Below are positions 49,861-59,218 of a stretch of DNA of 64,000 nucleotides, piece after piece (positions within the stretch are counted from its first letter, which is position 1; each line of letters opens with the position of its first letter). Source of the stretch: Bacillota bacterium (lineage in GTDB: Bacteria; Bacillota; Desulfotomaculia; Desulfotomaculales; Ammonificaceae). The stretch covers positions 1-64,000 of the forward strand of contig JBFMBK010000014.1 in NCBI GenBank assembly GCA_040755295.1, written 5' to 3'. Position numbers and translations under genes: made by a program. Below the pieces are notes generated by a model. The model was not told the origin of the DNA, ran no database searches, and saw only the letters and a program-made list of their open reading frames with translations.

Positions 49861-52800
49861 ATGCCCGACTACACCATATTCGACGAACGCCCCGAGAGCC
49901 AGAACAGGGCGATAACAGTACTCGAGAGATTGGGGTATCAATACCTGCCCCGCTCGCAGGCGGAGATCCTGCGCGGACGACTTTCCAATGTACTGTTCCC
50001 GGAGGTTTTGCGGGAGTTTTTGCGCCGCCAGTCCTTTATTTACAGAGGCAAGCAAACCCCGTTTTCCGACCGTTCCATCGGCAAGGCGATTAACGATATC
50101 GACGCGCCGCTTGTTTCCGGTCTGATGTCGGCGAGCAAAACCATCTACGATATGCTCCTTTCCGGCAATAGTTATGAAGAGGAGTTGTTTGACGGCGGCC
50201 GCCAGTCTTTCGACCTGAAGTATATCGACTGGGAGTACCCGGAAAATAATATTTGGCATGTGACGGATGAATTCTCGGTGGAGCGGTCCAACGGAAAATA
50301 TGCGCGGCCGGATATCGTGCTGCTCCTCAACGGCATCCCCCTTGTGGTGATCGAGTGCAAAAAATCCGGTATCGACGTGGAAAAAGGCGTCGCCCAGAAT
50401 ATACGCAACTGGCAGCCCGAATATATCCCCCATCTGTTCAAGTTCGCCCAAATCGTTATGGCTGTGAACCTGAACGCCGTTAAATACGGCACTTGCGGAA
50501 CGCTTTCGGAGTACTTCAGTATCTGGCGGGAAAAAGACTACAAGTGGCAGCAGGAGAAATGCAGGAATGTCAGCCCGGACGGAAAAGTCGTCGAACAGGA
50601 CAGGGCCGTCGTTTCCATGCTCTTCAGGGAGAGACTGCTGGAACTCATTCGTTATTTCATCTTATACGACAACAATGTGAAGAAGATTGCCCGCTACCAG
50701 CAGTTTTTCGGCATTCAAACGGCCATGAGACGCATAAAAGGCCAGGACGACAAGAACACCAGAAGCGGTGTGATCTGGCACACGCAGGGCAGCGGCAAGT
50801 CTCTTACCATGGTGATGCTGGTTAAGAAAATCATCGCCGATCCGGATATCAAAGCTCCCCGTTTTGTTCTTGTAAACGACCGGATCAATCTGGATAAGCA
50901 GCTCAGGGATAACTTCGCCAAAACCCAGCTTAATCCGGCCCGCGCCAAGACAGGCAAAGGCTTGATAGACCTGTTGAATGACAAAGGCGAAACCGTCATT
51001 ACCACCCTTGTCCATAAGTTTGACGCAGCGGCAAAGAGCAGGGTTCAGATTAAAGACGACAACATTTTCCTGCTGGTGGACGAAAGCCACCGCACCCATT
51101 CGGGTCAGCTGCATAATTTAATGGTTGATGTGCTGCCCAATGCGATAAAGATAGGATTTACCGGCACTCCTCTGCTTAAGAAAGACAAGTTCAATACCTA
51201 TGCGCGGTTCGGGCCGCTTATCGACAGTTACCCTATCGACAGGGCGGTGGAGGACGGCGTCATCGTTCCCCTCGTCTACGAGGGCAGAATAATTCCGCAG
51301 GATGTAACCAGTGATAAGATCGATGATTATTTAAAGTATATTATCGCGCCGCTGAACCATAAGCAGCAGGAAGACATGAAGCGCAAATGGAGCCGGTTTT
51401 TGCCCCTTGCGCAGACCCGCCAGCGTATAGACATGGTGGCTTTCGACGTTAATGAGCACTTTTTGAGTTATGCAAAGCCGAAGGGGTTTAAGGCCATGGT
51501 CGCGGCCTCGTCCCGCCCGGCGGCAATTGACCTGCACAGATCCATAAGAAAACTCGGCGGTGTAAGAACGGCGGTGGTGATATCGCCCGAAAACGTTAAA
51601 GAGGGAGACGAGCTTACCAGAGAAAACAAAGAGAAAATCAGCGCCTTTTTCAAAGAAGAGGTGGAGACCCTCTTCGGCTGTAATTACGAAGAATATGAAG
51701 ACTGGGCGAAAAACAGCTTCGTCGGCGGTGAGGACGTGGATATGCTTATCGTCAAGGACATGCTCCTGACCGGCTTTGATGCGCCGGCTGCCGCCGTGCT
51801 GTATGTGGACAAACCCATGAAGGAGCATTCGCTGCTTCAGGCGATCGCCCGTGTCAATCGCGTGTATCCCGGTAAAGACTTCGGGCTGATCGTGGATTAC
51901 TGGGGCATTTTCAGCAAGCTGAATACCGCCGTGGATATGTATTCGGACGAAAAATCCGGTATGGACGGATACGATCCGGCCGATATCGAAAACGCCGTTC
52001 TCGGCGCCGGCGATCAGAAGCTCAAGCTGGAAAAGGCGCATCAGGAATTGTGGGAGACATTTGAGGGAAAAGATTTTGACCGCAACAGCTCCGAAGGCTG
52101 GCAAAGCGTATTGGGAGACGGCGACTCAAGAAAGATGTTTTATGAAAGGCTTTCGGTGTTTTCACGCTTGCTGGATTTAGCCATGGGAAGCTACGCCTTG
52201 TATAATGCCGTCGGCTATGACCGGATTCAGAAGTACAAGCAGGATTTGCTTTTCTTCCAGAATCTCCGCGGCGCGGTCTTGCTCCGTTACAACGAGAAAG
52301 TGGATTTCGGTAAATACGAGGATGGCATTCGGAACCTGCTGAATAATTTTGTGCTTTCCGAACCGGGCCGGATTATCGTTGAGCCCGTTTCCATACACGA
52401 TACCGAAGGCATGAAGGAGCAGCTTGAAAGACTGGACAGCAAGGCTGCAAAGGGAGACGCCATCCGGACCCGCATAGCCGGAGAGCTGGAAACATACCGT
52501 TATGACGATCCTTTGCTATATAAAAAGTTTTCCGATCAGGTCAGGGAAACCATTGCCGAATACAAGGCGTCAAGAAATGACGATTCCTATCTCTTTGCGA
52601 TGGAGAAGATGGCCGATGACTTCAAACGAGGCTATACCGGCCACCATTACCCCGCCTGCATAGACAACGACAGCGACGCGAAAGCCTTTTACGGGTCGAT
52701 TCAGGATATCATCGCCGCGGCGGTAAAGGAGGTGTCCCCGGAATTGGATGAAGCCATGGGGCGGTTGGCCGTTGAAGTTAAAAAGGCGGTGTCCAGCCGG

Positions 52801-52965
52801 GCGAAGGTCGACTGGCGTTTTAACACGGCGGTGCACAGAGACATGGAACAGGCGCTTGACGACCTTATCTGGGATTTTATCGAAGAACATGAGATTCAAC
52901 TGCCCGTCGTGAAAATCGATCTGATGCTTGACGGACTTAGGAAAACAGCGGTAAGCAGGTATTAG
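49861..52965 (+). CDS. hsdR: Type I restriction endonuclease subunit HsdR
   Basis: The ATG at 49861 follows GGAGGT and starts MPDYTIFDERPESQNRAI. The 1034-residue protein has the N-terminal nuclease PD-ExK site D151...E165-C-K167 (RPDIVLLLNGIPLVVIECKK). The translocase has Walker A Q309-GSGKS (HTQGSGKSLTMVM) and a DESH box (LLVDESHRTHSG, 407-410). Helicase motifs IGFTGTP and LLTGFDAP follow, and a C-terminal helical part serves assembly. All key residues are intact. Translocation and cutting need HsdM and HsdS, and this gene is separated from hsdS by repeat copy C. Confidence 0.95.
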   Translation: MPDYTIFDERPESQNRAITVLERLGYQYLPRSQAEILRGRLSNVLFPEVLREFLRRQSFIYRGKQTPFSDRSIGKAINDIDAPLVSGLMSASKTIYDMLLSGNSYEEELFDGGRQSFDLKYIDWEYPENNIWHVTDEFSVERSNGKYARPDIVLLLNGIPLVVIECKKSGIDVEKGVAQNIRNWQPEYIPHLFKFAQIVMAVNLNAVKYGTCGTLSEYFSIWREKDYKWQQEKCRNVSPDGKVVEQDRAVVSMLFRERLLELIRYFILYDNNVKKIARYQQFFGIQTAMRRIKGQDDKNTRSGVIWHTQGSGKSLTMVMLVKKIIADPDIKAPRFVLVNDRINLDKQLRDNFAKTQLNPARAKTGKGLIDLLNDKGETVITTLVHKFDAAAKSRVQIKDDNIFLLVDESHRTHSGQLHNLMVDVLPNAIKIGFTGTPLLKKDKFNTYARFGPLIDSYPIDRAVEDGVIVPLVYEGRIIPQDVTSDKIDDYLKYIIAPLNHKQQEDMKRKWSRFLPLAQTRQRIDMVAFDVNEHFLSYAKPKGFKAMVAASSRPAAIDLHRSIRKLGGVRTAVVISPENVKEGDELTRENKEKISAFFKEEVETLFGCNYEEYEDWAKNSFVGGEDVDMLIVKDMLLTGFDAPAAAVLYVDKPMKEHSLLQAIARVNRVYPGKDFGLIVDYWGIFSKLNTAVDMYSDEKSGMDGYDPADIENAVLGAGDQKLKLEKAHQELWETFEGKDFDRNSSEGWQSVLGDGDSRKMFYERLSVFSRLLDLAMGSYALYNAVGYDRIQKYKQDLLFFQNLRGAVLLRYNEKVDFGKYEDGIRNLLNNFVLSEPGRIIVEPVSIHDTEGMKEQLERLDSKAAKGDAIRTRIAGELETYRYDDPLLYKKFSDQVRETIAEYKASRNDDSYLFAMEKMADDFKRGYTGHHYPACIDNDSDAKAFYGSIQDIIAAAVKEVSPELDEAMGRLAVEVKKAVSSRAKVDWRFNTAVHRDMEQALDDLIWDFIEEHEIQLPVVKIDLMLDGLRKTAVSRY

Positions 52966-52968
52966 GCC

Positions 52969-53700
52969 GTGACCGTAAAAAAACTGCATTCAGCAAGGAC
53001 ACTAAGCGGTATTGAAGTAATCGTCGAGCGCAAAAAAGTGAAAAAAATACGGCTCAAGGTCTTTCCGGACGGCGTGGTGAAGCTGTCCGCGCCGCTCGGC
53101 GTACCGGATGAATGGATTAACGAATACCTTAAAAACAAAACCGCATGGATTGAAAAGTCGCTGAATTACTTCAAAAATACGGAAGCCGATGAGTTCGAAA
53201 CGAGGATTCACAGCGGAGTTTCCACCCGCATTCTGGGCAGGCAGATCAGAATTATTATCAATGACGCGCGAATTTACAGAATAGAACAAAAGGAAGACTG
53301 TGTTTATATACAGTCTCCCGCCGCCGGAGATAAACAGGCTTTGCAGAGGCAGTTCGAGCGCTGGTGGCAGAAACAGAGCAAGTCGTATTTCGGGACGGTT
53401 GTCGACAGGTTATATCCTGTTGTCGCCAAGCACGGGATCGGTAAACCGGTATTCCAGGTCAGGAAAATGAAAACCCTTTGGGGAAGCTGCTCTCGGAAGC
53501 ACGGCAAAATCAACTTGAATTACTATTTATACAAAGCCCCGCCGCCCTGTATCGATTATGTCGTCCTGCACGAGCTGGCGCACTTTCTTTATCCCAAACA
53601 TAATAAAGACTTTTACGAGTTCCTGACCGTACACATGCCGGACTGGAAAGAACGTAAAAGAATTCTCGATTACGAGATTGTAAAAGGCCTGAAGTACTGA
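52969..53700 (+). CDS. YgjP-like (DUF45, SprT/M48-related) metallopeptidase
   Basis: A GTG start 3 bases after the hsdR stop gives 243 residues. The zinc motif HELAHFLYPKHNKDFY (HExxH, third ligand histidine later) lies near the C-terminus. WGSCSRKHGKINLNYYL just before it is typical of YgjP-like proteins. YgjP-type peptidases are often encoded with type I RM genes, possibly for turnover of the restriction complex. That role is not established and here is inferred from operon position. Confidence 0.88.
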   Translation: MTVKKLHSARTLSGIEVIVERKKVKKIRLKVFPDGVVKLSAPLGVPDEWINEYLKNKTAWIEKSLNYFKNTEADEFETRIHSGVSTRILGRQIRIIINDARIYRIEQKEDCVYIQSPAAGDKQALQRQFERWWQKQSKSYFGTVVDRLYPVVAKHGIGKPVFQVRKMKTLWGSCSRKHGKINLNYYLYKAPPPCIDYVVLHELAHFLYPKHNKDFYEFLTVHMPDWKERKRILDYEIVKGLKY

Positions 53701-53870
53701 TAGAAGCATGAATCATAGCGGCGCCATCCTTAACTAAAGGTTTATATGGGTATGTCGAATATACCAGTAGACCGGCGATGCGAACCGCGAGTATTGGATA
53801 GATAAAACACATTACATCTCCCACGAGGTTGTCATTGCTTTAATCCGCCGGAATAAAGCCATAGGGATGA

Positions 53871-55862
53871 ATGAAAGCGATGAGCGAGGAACTAAGGGAT
53901 ATTCTCAAAGAAGTTCTATCGCTGCAGCGAGGTCCAACCGGTCACCGAGCGCCACAGGGTGTGCCCGTGCCGGATTTCCAGCCGATCGGCAACGAGGCGG
54001 ACAAGATCGCCGGCGATGACGGGATTTCAGGGTATGCCGCTGTAGAGAGCGGTGCGATCATTATCTACGGTGACTCGCAGGATTCCATAGCCGAAATATC
54101 CGTTCCCGATAACATGGTTTTACTTGTCAATGGGAAGCCGCACACCGGTTTGGTGCGTGTAAGGCGAAAGGACCGGTTGGAGGCAGCGCTTCCCCCGCTC
54201 CGGATCACCAACGGGTGTGTTAAGGTGACTAAGAGCGATGACGAGATGGAGGCTTTCCTTGAAATAGCCCCGGATATGGCTACACGTTACCGTTTGGTTG
54301 ACAAGCAAAAGCAAAAAAGGCTCCATCTGAATATGAAAGAAGAAACCGACTTGTTTTGCTCTATTGATTACGACGATGTTATAGCGATATTAAATGATGA
54401 AGGAATAGTCTATGGAATAGATTACCCGCAGATCACAAGGCTTACGCAGAAGTGTTGTCACGGGGTGTACAGGGTTGCCTTAGGTTTGCCTCCCGGAGAA
54501 CCTGTTGATGAATCGGTGAAGATATTTTTCCCCCAACCGGACAAGAATGAGAATGCTGCGGGAGATTACGACGCCAAATCCCCGGATAAGAACCTTTTTT
54601 CCGTTGACAAAGGGGCCGTTTTGGCGGTTAAAGAATATGGTCAACCCGGTCAGCCGGGGATATGTGTTACAGGCCGGCAGATTGACCCAAAACCGCCCCG
54701 ACAGGTGGAAATTGTTGCCGGCCGGAATACAGAGATGAGCCCGGACGGGACGACCATTAGGGCAAAGGTGGACGGTCGCCCCTTTGTTGTACGTAAGGAT
54801 TCAACTTACAAATTCACCGTAAGCCCGCTCTTAATCTATTCTTCAGACGTATCGGTGGCAACGGGTTGTATTTACTTTCGGGGGGATATCCAGGTTTGCG
54901 GCAATGTGCTCGACGGAGCGGTCGTCTATGCTTCAGGCAACGTAGAAATAAGCGGATCGGTTTCCTTTGCCCGGGTGAACTGCGGCGGTAAGCTGTTCAT
55001 CGATAACAATGTATTCTCGTCAACAATTCAAGCGGGTTCCCCGGCCACTTATTTTATGCGGCAGGCCAAGGGCTTGCTGACCAATATAATCTCCGGACTG
55101 AATAATCTGGCTGACTACGCGGCCGTTGTTTTGAACCACCCGGTGGTTCAGGAGCGGCGCGCGCCTTTGAGGCTTTTGTTGCTAAACATTATTGAGTTGA
55201 AGCTTCCTCAACTTAGAACTCAGATCAAGCAACTGTGCGACTTAATTAAGAAAAACGAGTTCAGCCTTCCGAAGAGTACGGGCGCCTTGGTCCAGGAGCT
55301 TGAAAAGTTCCAGCCGGGGTTGACGATCCCTGAAATGCAGGATGCGGAACCCTTGAGATCTTTGGCCATGGACCTTAAGTTTTTGCAGGATTGTGCCGCA
55401 GTGTCTCCCGCCGGTTATTCAAGGGTCGTTATACCTTACGCATTGAATTCTTTCATAGAATCAACAGGAAGTGTGCAGGTGTACGGGCGGGGTTGCTACA
55501 ACACCGTTATTAACGCCGACGGTAACGTCGGTGTCAACGGGACCTTCCGCGGCGGCAGAATAGAAAGCAGGGGTAATGTCCGTATCCAGGAAGCCGGATC
55601 AAAACTTTGTATTTTAACTAAAATCATTATCCCGTCAGCGAAAACGGTAACAATCGGCTTTTGTCACCCCGGTGTGGTCGTGTGCTCCGGCAGTCACATT
55701 ATCAGGTTCGAATATGCTTACCGGAACGTACAAATCCTGACCGATGAGAATCATAAACCTAGGGTATTCGGAAAAAAGCTGGACGAAAACTCGCATTCGG
55801 TTCTTAAGGATACTCAGGTTAACGTGCAACTTGACGTTCCTTCCGGCGCTTCCAGGGCTTAA
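53871..55862 (+). CDS. FapA-like (DUF342) flagellar assembly protein
   Basis: This 663-residue protein has a DUF342/FapA core. Residues about 1-170 hold a cystatin-like region. A long right-handed beta-helix (SSDVSVATGCIYFRGDIQVC; GNVLDGAVVYASGNVEISGS; VYGRGCYNTVINADGNVGV) is interrupted by a helical coiled part (about 410-500). Conserved FapA words DGTTIRAKVDGRPFV and GKKLDE are visible. FapA-type proteins are tied to flagellar assembly or localisation in Vibrio, but bacilli carry them without a clear role. No flagellar gene is nearby here. Confidence 0.8.
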   Translation: MKAMSEELRDILKEVLSLQRGPTGHRAPQGVPVPDFQPIGNEADKIAGDDGISGYAAVESGAIIIYGDSQDSIAEISVPDNMVLLVNGKPHTGLVRVRRKDRLEAALPPLRITNGCVKVTKSDDEMEAFLEIAPDMATRYRLVDKQKQKRLHLNMKEETDLFCSIDYDDVIAILNDEGIVYGIDYPQITRLTQKCCHGVYRVALGLPPGEPVDESVKIFFPQPDKNENAAGDYDAKSPDKNLFSVDKGAVLAVKEYGQPGQPGICVTGRQIDPKPPRQVEIVAGRNTEMSPDGTTIRAKVDGRPFVVRKDSTYKFTVSPLLIYSSDVSVATGCIYFRGDIQVCGNVLDGAVVYASGNVEISGSVSFARVNCGGKLFIDNNVFSSTIQAGSPATYFMRQAKGLLTNIISGLNNLADYAAVVLNHPVVQERRAPLRLLLLNIIELKLPQLRTQIKQLCDLIKKNEFSLPKSTGALVQELEKFQPGLTIPEMQDAEPLRSLAMDLKFLQDCAAVSPAGYSRVVIPYALNSFIESTGSVQVYGRGCYNTVINADGNVGVNGTFRGGRIESRGNVRIQEAGSKLCILTKIIIPSAKTVTIGFCHPGVVVCSGSHIIRFEYAYRNVQILTDENHKPRVFGKKLDENSHSVLKDTQVNVQLDVPSGASRA

Positions 55863-56193
55863 GGTAACACTTGCCGCCCGCTGTTGGATGCAGTATCCTC
55901 ATACCCGGCAGCCCGCCCGGATAATTGGTCGATCTGTGGGCCGACGGCGTGCTTACGGTTGCCGAACCGCACCCTCATTCTCAAGTCCGCGGTTTTTTTG
56001 GACAATTATTTTGGTTAGTAAAGAATGACCGCTTCCCCAATTCCGGCGGGAGGCGGCGGACCGTCATGACGGTTCCCCCGCAGATTCCAGTCTACTCAAC
56101 TAAAAATTATTAAATAAATGTAACGATATAGTTACAATATATCATTATCGAGTATATACTTAAATAAGAAAACTTCTGGTGAGGAGGAAAAGC
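55863..56193. other. Intergenic region with palindromic operator
   Basis: No gene is seen. It contains GGACCGTCATGACGGTTCC, a palindrome near 56058-56076, and the operator at 56119-56136. The right half is AT-rich with ATATATC/TATACT boxes that may be the promoter of the xre gene. Confidence 0.45.
56119..56136. promoter_or_regulatory. Palindromic operator of the xre-immA-pin operon
   Basis: TGTAAC-GATATA-GTTACA is a perfect 6-6-6 palindrome located 58 bases before the xre ATG, in an AT-rich promoter-like stretch. It is a natural site for binding by the Xre regulator dimer. The match to a defined site is inferred. Confidence 0.6.
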
Positions 56194-56580
56194 ATGGATA
56201 AGAAAAGTCTCTATGTCCAACTTGGTCGTAATTTAAAGCGCGCGCGGGCAAAAAGCGGCTTCACTCAGTCTCAGGTTGCCAAATTGCTGGGTATTCCCCG
56301 AGAAGTCATCTCTTATTTCGAGAGCGGCACACGTGAACCGGGCATGGACGACGTTATCAGGCTTGCGGATATATATGGGGTTAATATGCGATACCTATTA
56401 CCCGAAAGCGAGGCTGCATGTGAAATCGAACCGGTTGGCGACACCTCGATTTCTCTGGCTTTTCGCGCCGGGAGAATTGTGGAGGAAGACCTTCCTGTTA
56501 TAGTTGAGAGCCGCCGCTTTCTGAATAACCTTTTCGAGCTTAATAAGCTGTTGGAAGGAGAAAACCCGGAATGCCGGTAG
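56194..56580 (+). CDS. Xre-family HTH regulator
   Basis: The ATG at 56194 has GAGGAGG 6 bases upstream and gives 128 residues. The earlier GTG at 56179 overlaps the ribosome site. An N-terminal cro/C1-type HTH lies at about 10-65: LGRNLKRARAKSGFTQSQVA, then KLLGIPREVISYFESGTREP. The C-terminal half is unrecognised. It overlaps the ImmA gene by 10 bases. ImmA/IrrE peptidases typically cleave such partner regulators to release operons under stress, as in ICEBs1 and Deinococcus. Confidence 0.85.
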   Translation: MDKKSLYVQLGRNLKRARAKSGFTQSQVAKLLGIPREVISYFESGTREPGMDDVIRLADIYGVNMRYLLPESEAACEIEPVGDTSISLAFRAGRIVEEDLPVIVESRRFLNNLFELNKLLEGENPECR

Positions 56581-57299
56581 AGCGTACCCGTATCCGGAGA
56601 AGGGCGGCGGAATCCCGCAGACAATTGGGGTTCAACCTCTTGGTGCCGGTGAATATATGGTCGGTCTTACGAACCGCAGGAATCTCGGTGATCAAGAAAC
56701 CGCTTAAGAGCGAAATTTCAGGCCTGTTTATGAGGAAGCAAGACGTGGCGCTGGTCCTCATAAACTCTGCGCGGACACTGGGTCATCAGAACTTCACTGC
56801 CGCTCACGAGTACTTCCACCTGCGATACGACTTGGAATTGACCTGCAGGGTCTGCTCGGCGGGTAATTTCGATCCCCGGAACGCCGGCGAAAGGGATGCT
56901 GATTATTTCGCCGCGTACCTTCTGGCGCCTGATGAGGCGATCGAATGGCAGATTGAGCGAAGAACCGGAGGGCTGCCCGTTGATCTTCCAGACATTATCG
57001 CGCTTGAACAGTATTTTGGCATAAGCCACCAAGCCATGCTGATTCGGCTTGTGGAAACGGGGCACCTTTCTGAAAAAGAGAAAGAGCAGTGGGGTGAAGG
57101 GGTAATCGAGGCAGCGAAGCAACTCGGATATGACACGAATCTTTATATGCATACAAATGAAGAAGTTGTGCTTTCCGACTACGCTGAAAAGGCGATGTTC
57201 GCCCTAAAGCGAGGGCTTATCTCCGCCGGCCGCTACGAAGAACTTCTCCTGGAGGCAGGATATGCCGATCTCGTCTATGGTGAGGAGGGAGAGACGTGA
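56571..57299 (+). CDS. ImmA/IrrE family metallopeptidase
   Basis: This 242-residue DUF955 (COG2856) zinc peptidase has the zinc site H79-E80-Y81-F82-H83 (FTAAHEYFHLRYD) and third ligand E107 in NAGERDADYFAAYLLAP. The helical C-terminal part has GISHQAMLIRLVETGHLS. All metal residues are present. It overlaps the Xre gene upstream and the PIN-like gene downstream by 4 bases, so the three form a tight unit. Its expected substrate is the Xre partner. Confidence 0.9.
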   Translation: MPVERTRIRRRAAESRRQLGFNLLVPVNIWSVLRTAGISVIKKPLKSEISGLFMRKQDVALVLINSARTLGHQNFTAAHEYFHLRYDLELTCRVCSAGNFDPRNAGERDADYFAAYLLAPDEAIEWQIERRTGGLPVDLPDIIALEQYFGISHQAMLIRLVETGHLSEKEKEQWGEGVIEAAKQLGYDTNLYMHTNEEVVLSDYAEKAMFALKRGLISAGRYEELLLEAGYADLVYGEEGET

Positions 57300-57877
57300 G
57301 GGTTGTCCGGGAAATCCCTCCTTACGTTTTCGACAATGACTGTCTCTCATCGTTTTTATGGGTGAAAAGGCTGGACATCCTCTCTTCTTTATTTAGGGAC
57401 GAAATAGTAGTTCCGAAGGTTGTGGTTACGGAACTTAACTATCTGACGACGGTTTCCGGTGGGCGTTGGGCATGGGTTTATCGCGCACTGGAGAGCAAAA
57501 CTCGGGAGGGAGCGGTATCGGTCCGGGACGTGGCGGTGGGAACAGAAGAAGCTGTTGAGTTCATGCAGCTCACGCAATGGACGGGTTATAAAGGGAAACG
57601 TCTGGGAAAAGGGGAAGCGGCGGTTCTTGCGCTGACCAGGTACCAGGGAGGGACGGTGGCCAGTAATAATCTATCGGATGTAGCCGAGTATTGCCGCCAA
57701 TATGGCGTAAATTTAATTTCAACCGACGATATTTTGTGCTTAGCATGCCAAAGAGAAGTTATATCACTTTCGGAAGGAAGCGAACTATGGGACGGGATGA
57801 AGGCGCGGAAGCGAATGTTGCCCGCGTATACCTTTTCAGAGGCGTTTCATCGGTATCGCCATGGATTGCCGAAGTGA
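57296..57877 (+). CDS. PIN-like domain protein, third gene of the xre-immA unit
   Basis: The GTG at 57296 overlaps the ImmA stop. The 193-residue protein has PIN-like acids: D13/D15 in PPYVFDNDCLSSFL, Glu in VPKVVVTELNYL, Glu in LGKGEAAVLALTR and Asp in VASNNLSDVAEYC. This fits the DUF3368/COG2405-like PIN subtype, usually a ribonuclease toxin partner. Here it seems to be attached to an Xre-ImmA pair instead of an ordinary antitoxin. Whether Xre or ImmA keeps it inactive is unknown. Confidence 0.72.
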   Translation: MRVVREIPPYVFDNDCLSSFLWVKRLDILSSLFRDEIVVPKVVVTELNYLTTVSGGRWAWVYRALESKTREGAVSVRDVAVGTEEAVEFMQLTQWTGYKGKRLGKGEAAVLALTRYQGGTVASNNLSDVAEYCRQYGVNLISTDDILCLACQREVISLSEGSELWDGMKARKRMLPAYTFSEAFHRYRHGLPK

Positions 57878-58096
57878 AGTGGAACCAAGAATACAGCCAG
57901 GATATTCCCGCTTATTATTAATCCCAGTTAGCTGATACAGTTTAAGCCTTTTCCCTGCCGGACGTCCCTCCGCTTCTAACATCTCACTTCCCACTTCCCA
58001 AATGGTTCGTAACCGCCGGCCGCTTTATTTCATACCTATGAATTGGCGGCTGGTACCGTTTGGACGGCCGCAAACAAACGGAGCGGAGGGATTCTT

Positions 58097-58666
58097 ATGG
58101 AGAGACAGCAGCCGCGGGTCCCGGCCGTATGTCCCCCGGGGTTCCAGGGGCGGTACACGGTCGTCAGGGGGGACACCATGTTTATTATCGCGCAGCGCTT
58201 CCGGACGACGCTGCCGGCCCTTGTGGCCGCGAACCCGCACATTCCCGACCCCAACATGATTTTTCCGGGCGACGTCCTCTGCGTGCCGGGTGCGGTGCCC
58301 TTTCCGTGCTGCGTGGTTTTAGAGCCGGTCGGGGGAATGCCGCCGAGCCGGACCGGTGTCGCCTTTGCCCACATCGACCAGCTCGGCACGCAGGCGGTCG
58401 GTTTTTTAGCTTCGCTGCCGCTTCCATCGGCTTTCGGGAACTACGATATTTACGTCGGCGAAGCGCTGATCCCGGGCATCAACGGTTTCGGCAACCAGCT
58501 CTTCCGGATATCGCGGGACCCGCCCGCCTGGGCCGGGTACGTCAGCCTGCCCGCGGCCGCGTCCCTGACCCCCGACACCCGGGTGGTGGTCAGGCCCGCC
58601 AACTCCGTGAGCGGCGTCTCCGGCCCCGTAATCCTCGAAGCCAGTCTGCTGGGTTGTCAAAGGTAG
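58097..58666 (+). CDS. LysM-domain protein, possibly spore-associated
   Basis: The ATG at 58097, behind GGAGGG, gives 189 residues. One LysM domain lies at about 15-65 (YTVVRGDTMFIIAQRFRTTL, PGDVLCVPG). The C-terminal part is a beta-rich region of unknown type (GYVSLPAAASLTPDTRVVVR; ANSVSGVSGPVILEASLLG). There is no signal peptide. Such proteins in Clostridia (SafA-like, LysM first) are often spore-coat or cortex associated, which is inferred here. Confidence 0.72.
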   Translation: MERQQPRVPAVCPPGFQGRYTVVRGDTMFIIAQRFRTTLPALVAANPHIPDPNMIFPGDVLCVPGAVPFPCCVVLEPVGGMPPSRTGVAFAHIDQLGTQAVGFLASLPLPSAFGNYDIYVGEALIPGINGFGNQLFRISRDPPAWAGYVSLPAAASLTPDTRVVVRPANSVSGVSGPVILEASLLGCQR

Positions 58667-58681
58667 TCCCTTTATCGACGC

Positions 58682-58714
58682 AACTACCCCCTTCCGGCTA
58701 CGGAAGAGGGTAGT
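58682..58714. terminator. Hairpin between convergent LysM and lipoprotein genes
   Basis: AACTACCCCCTTCCG and CGGAAGAGGGTAGT pair well with a short loop. Neither side has a long T-run, so it may be a weak bidirectional terminator. Confidence 0.5.
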
Positions 58715-58735
58715 CATCTTTACGGGAAATATACG

Positions 58736-59218
58736 CTATTTGTCTTTCTGCAGGAGAGTGTTGCCGTTCTTATCCACGATTACGACGGAATCGATCTTCG
58801 GGTCGGTGCACGTCAGCGCGGCCGAAGCGATGTTGCTGAGGATTTCGTCCGTTTTACCCCGTTCCGAGGGGATGATGTGTACGGTAAGCACGCCCACCGT
58901 GCCCTTGCTTCCCGTCCTTATTTCCGGAAAGTCCGTTATCGACGCGTACCACCACGGACTGTCGGATCCGCCGAAGTTTTTGTGCATATAATCGGCAAAA
59001 CTCCCCGACGCCATAAAGTCCTTTTCCCCGAGGCTTTCCACCGCGCTTCCGGTCCCGCCTCCGCCGGTATCCTCCGCTCGCCCCGCAGCCGGGGCCGAGT
59101 CCTGAACCTTGGGTTCTTCCTTATCCGGGGCCTTCGAAGTACTCCCGCCGCCGCAGCCGACCAGCATAACCGCGATAACCGCCAGGATCAGACCAACCGA
59201 TAACCGTCTCAAACGCAA
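58736..59218 (-). CDS. Lipoprotein of unknown function
   Basis: This 160-residue product starts at TTG 59218 with GGGGGGCGG upstream. The N-terminal signal with lipobox LVGCGGGS (cysteine 22) marks a lipoprotein. An acidic Pro/Ser linker follows. The C-terminal domain (SITDFPEIRTGSKGTVGVLTVHI; TDPKIDSVVIVDKNGNTLLQKD) could be a small beta-rich sensor or binding fold. No family is recognised. Confidence 0.75.
   Translation of the reverse strand: MRLRRLSVGLILAVIAVMLVGCGGGSTSKAPDKEEPKVQDSAPAAGRAEDTGGGGTGSAVESLGEKDFMASGSFADYMHKNFGGSDSPWWYASITDFPEIRTGSKGTVGVLTVHIIPSERGKTDEILSNIASAALTCTDPKIDSVVIVDKNGNTLLQKDK

Noticed and set aside
53701-53870. Possible riboswitch before the FapA-like gene
   Set aside because: I looked for the c-di-GMP-I core words and other common riboswitch cores and did not find them.
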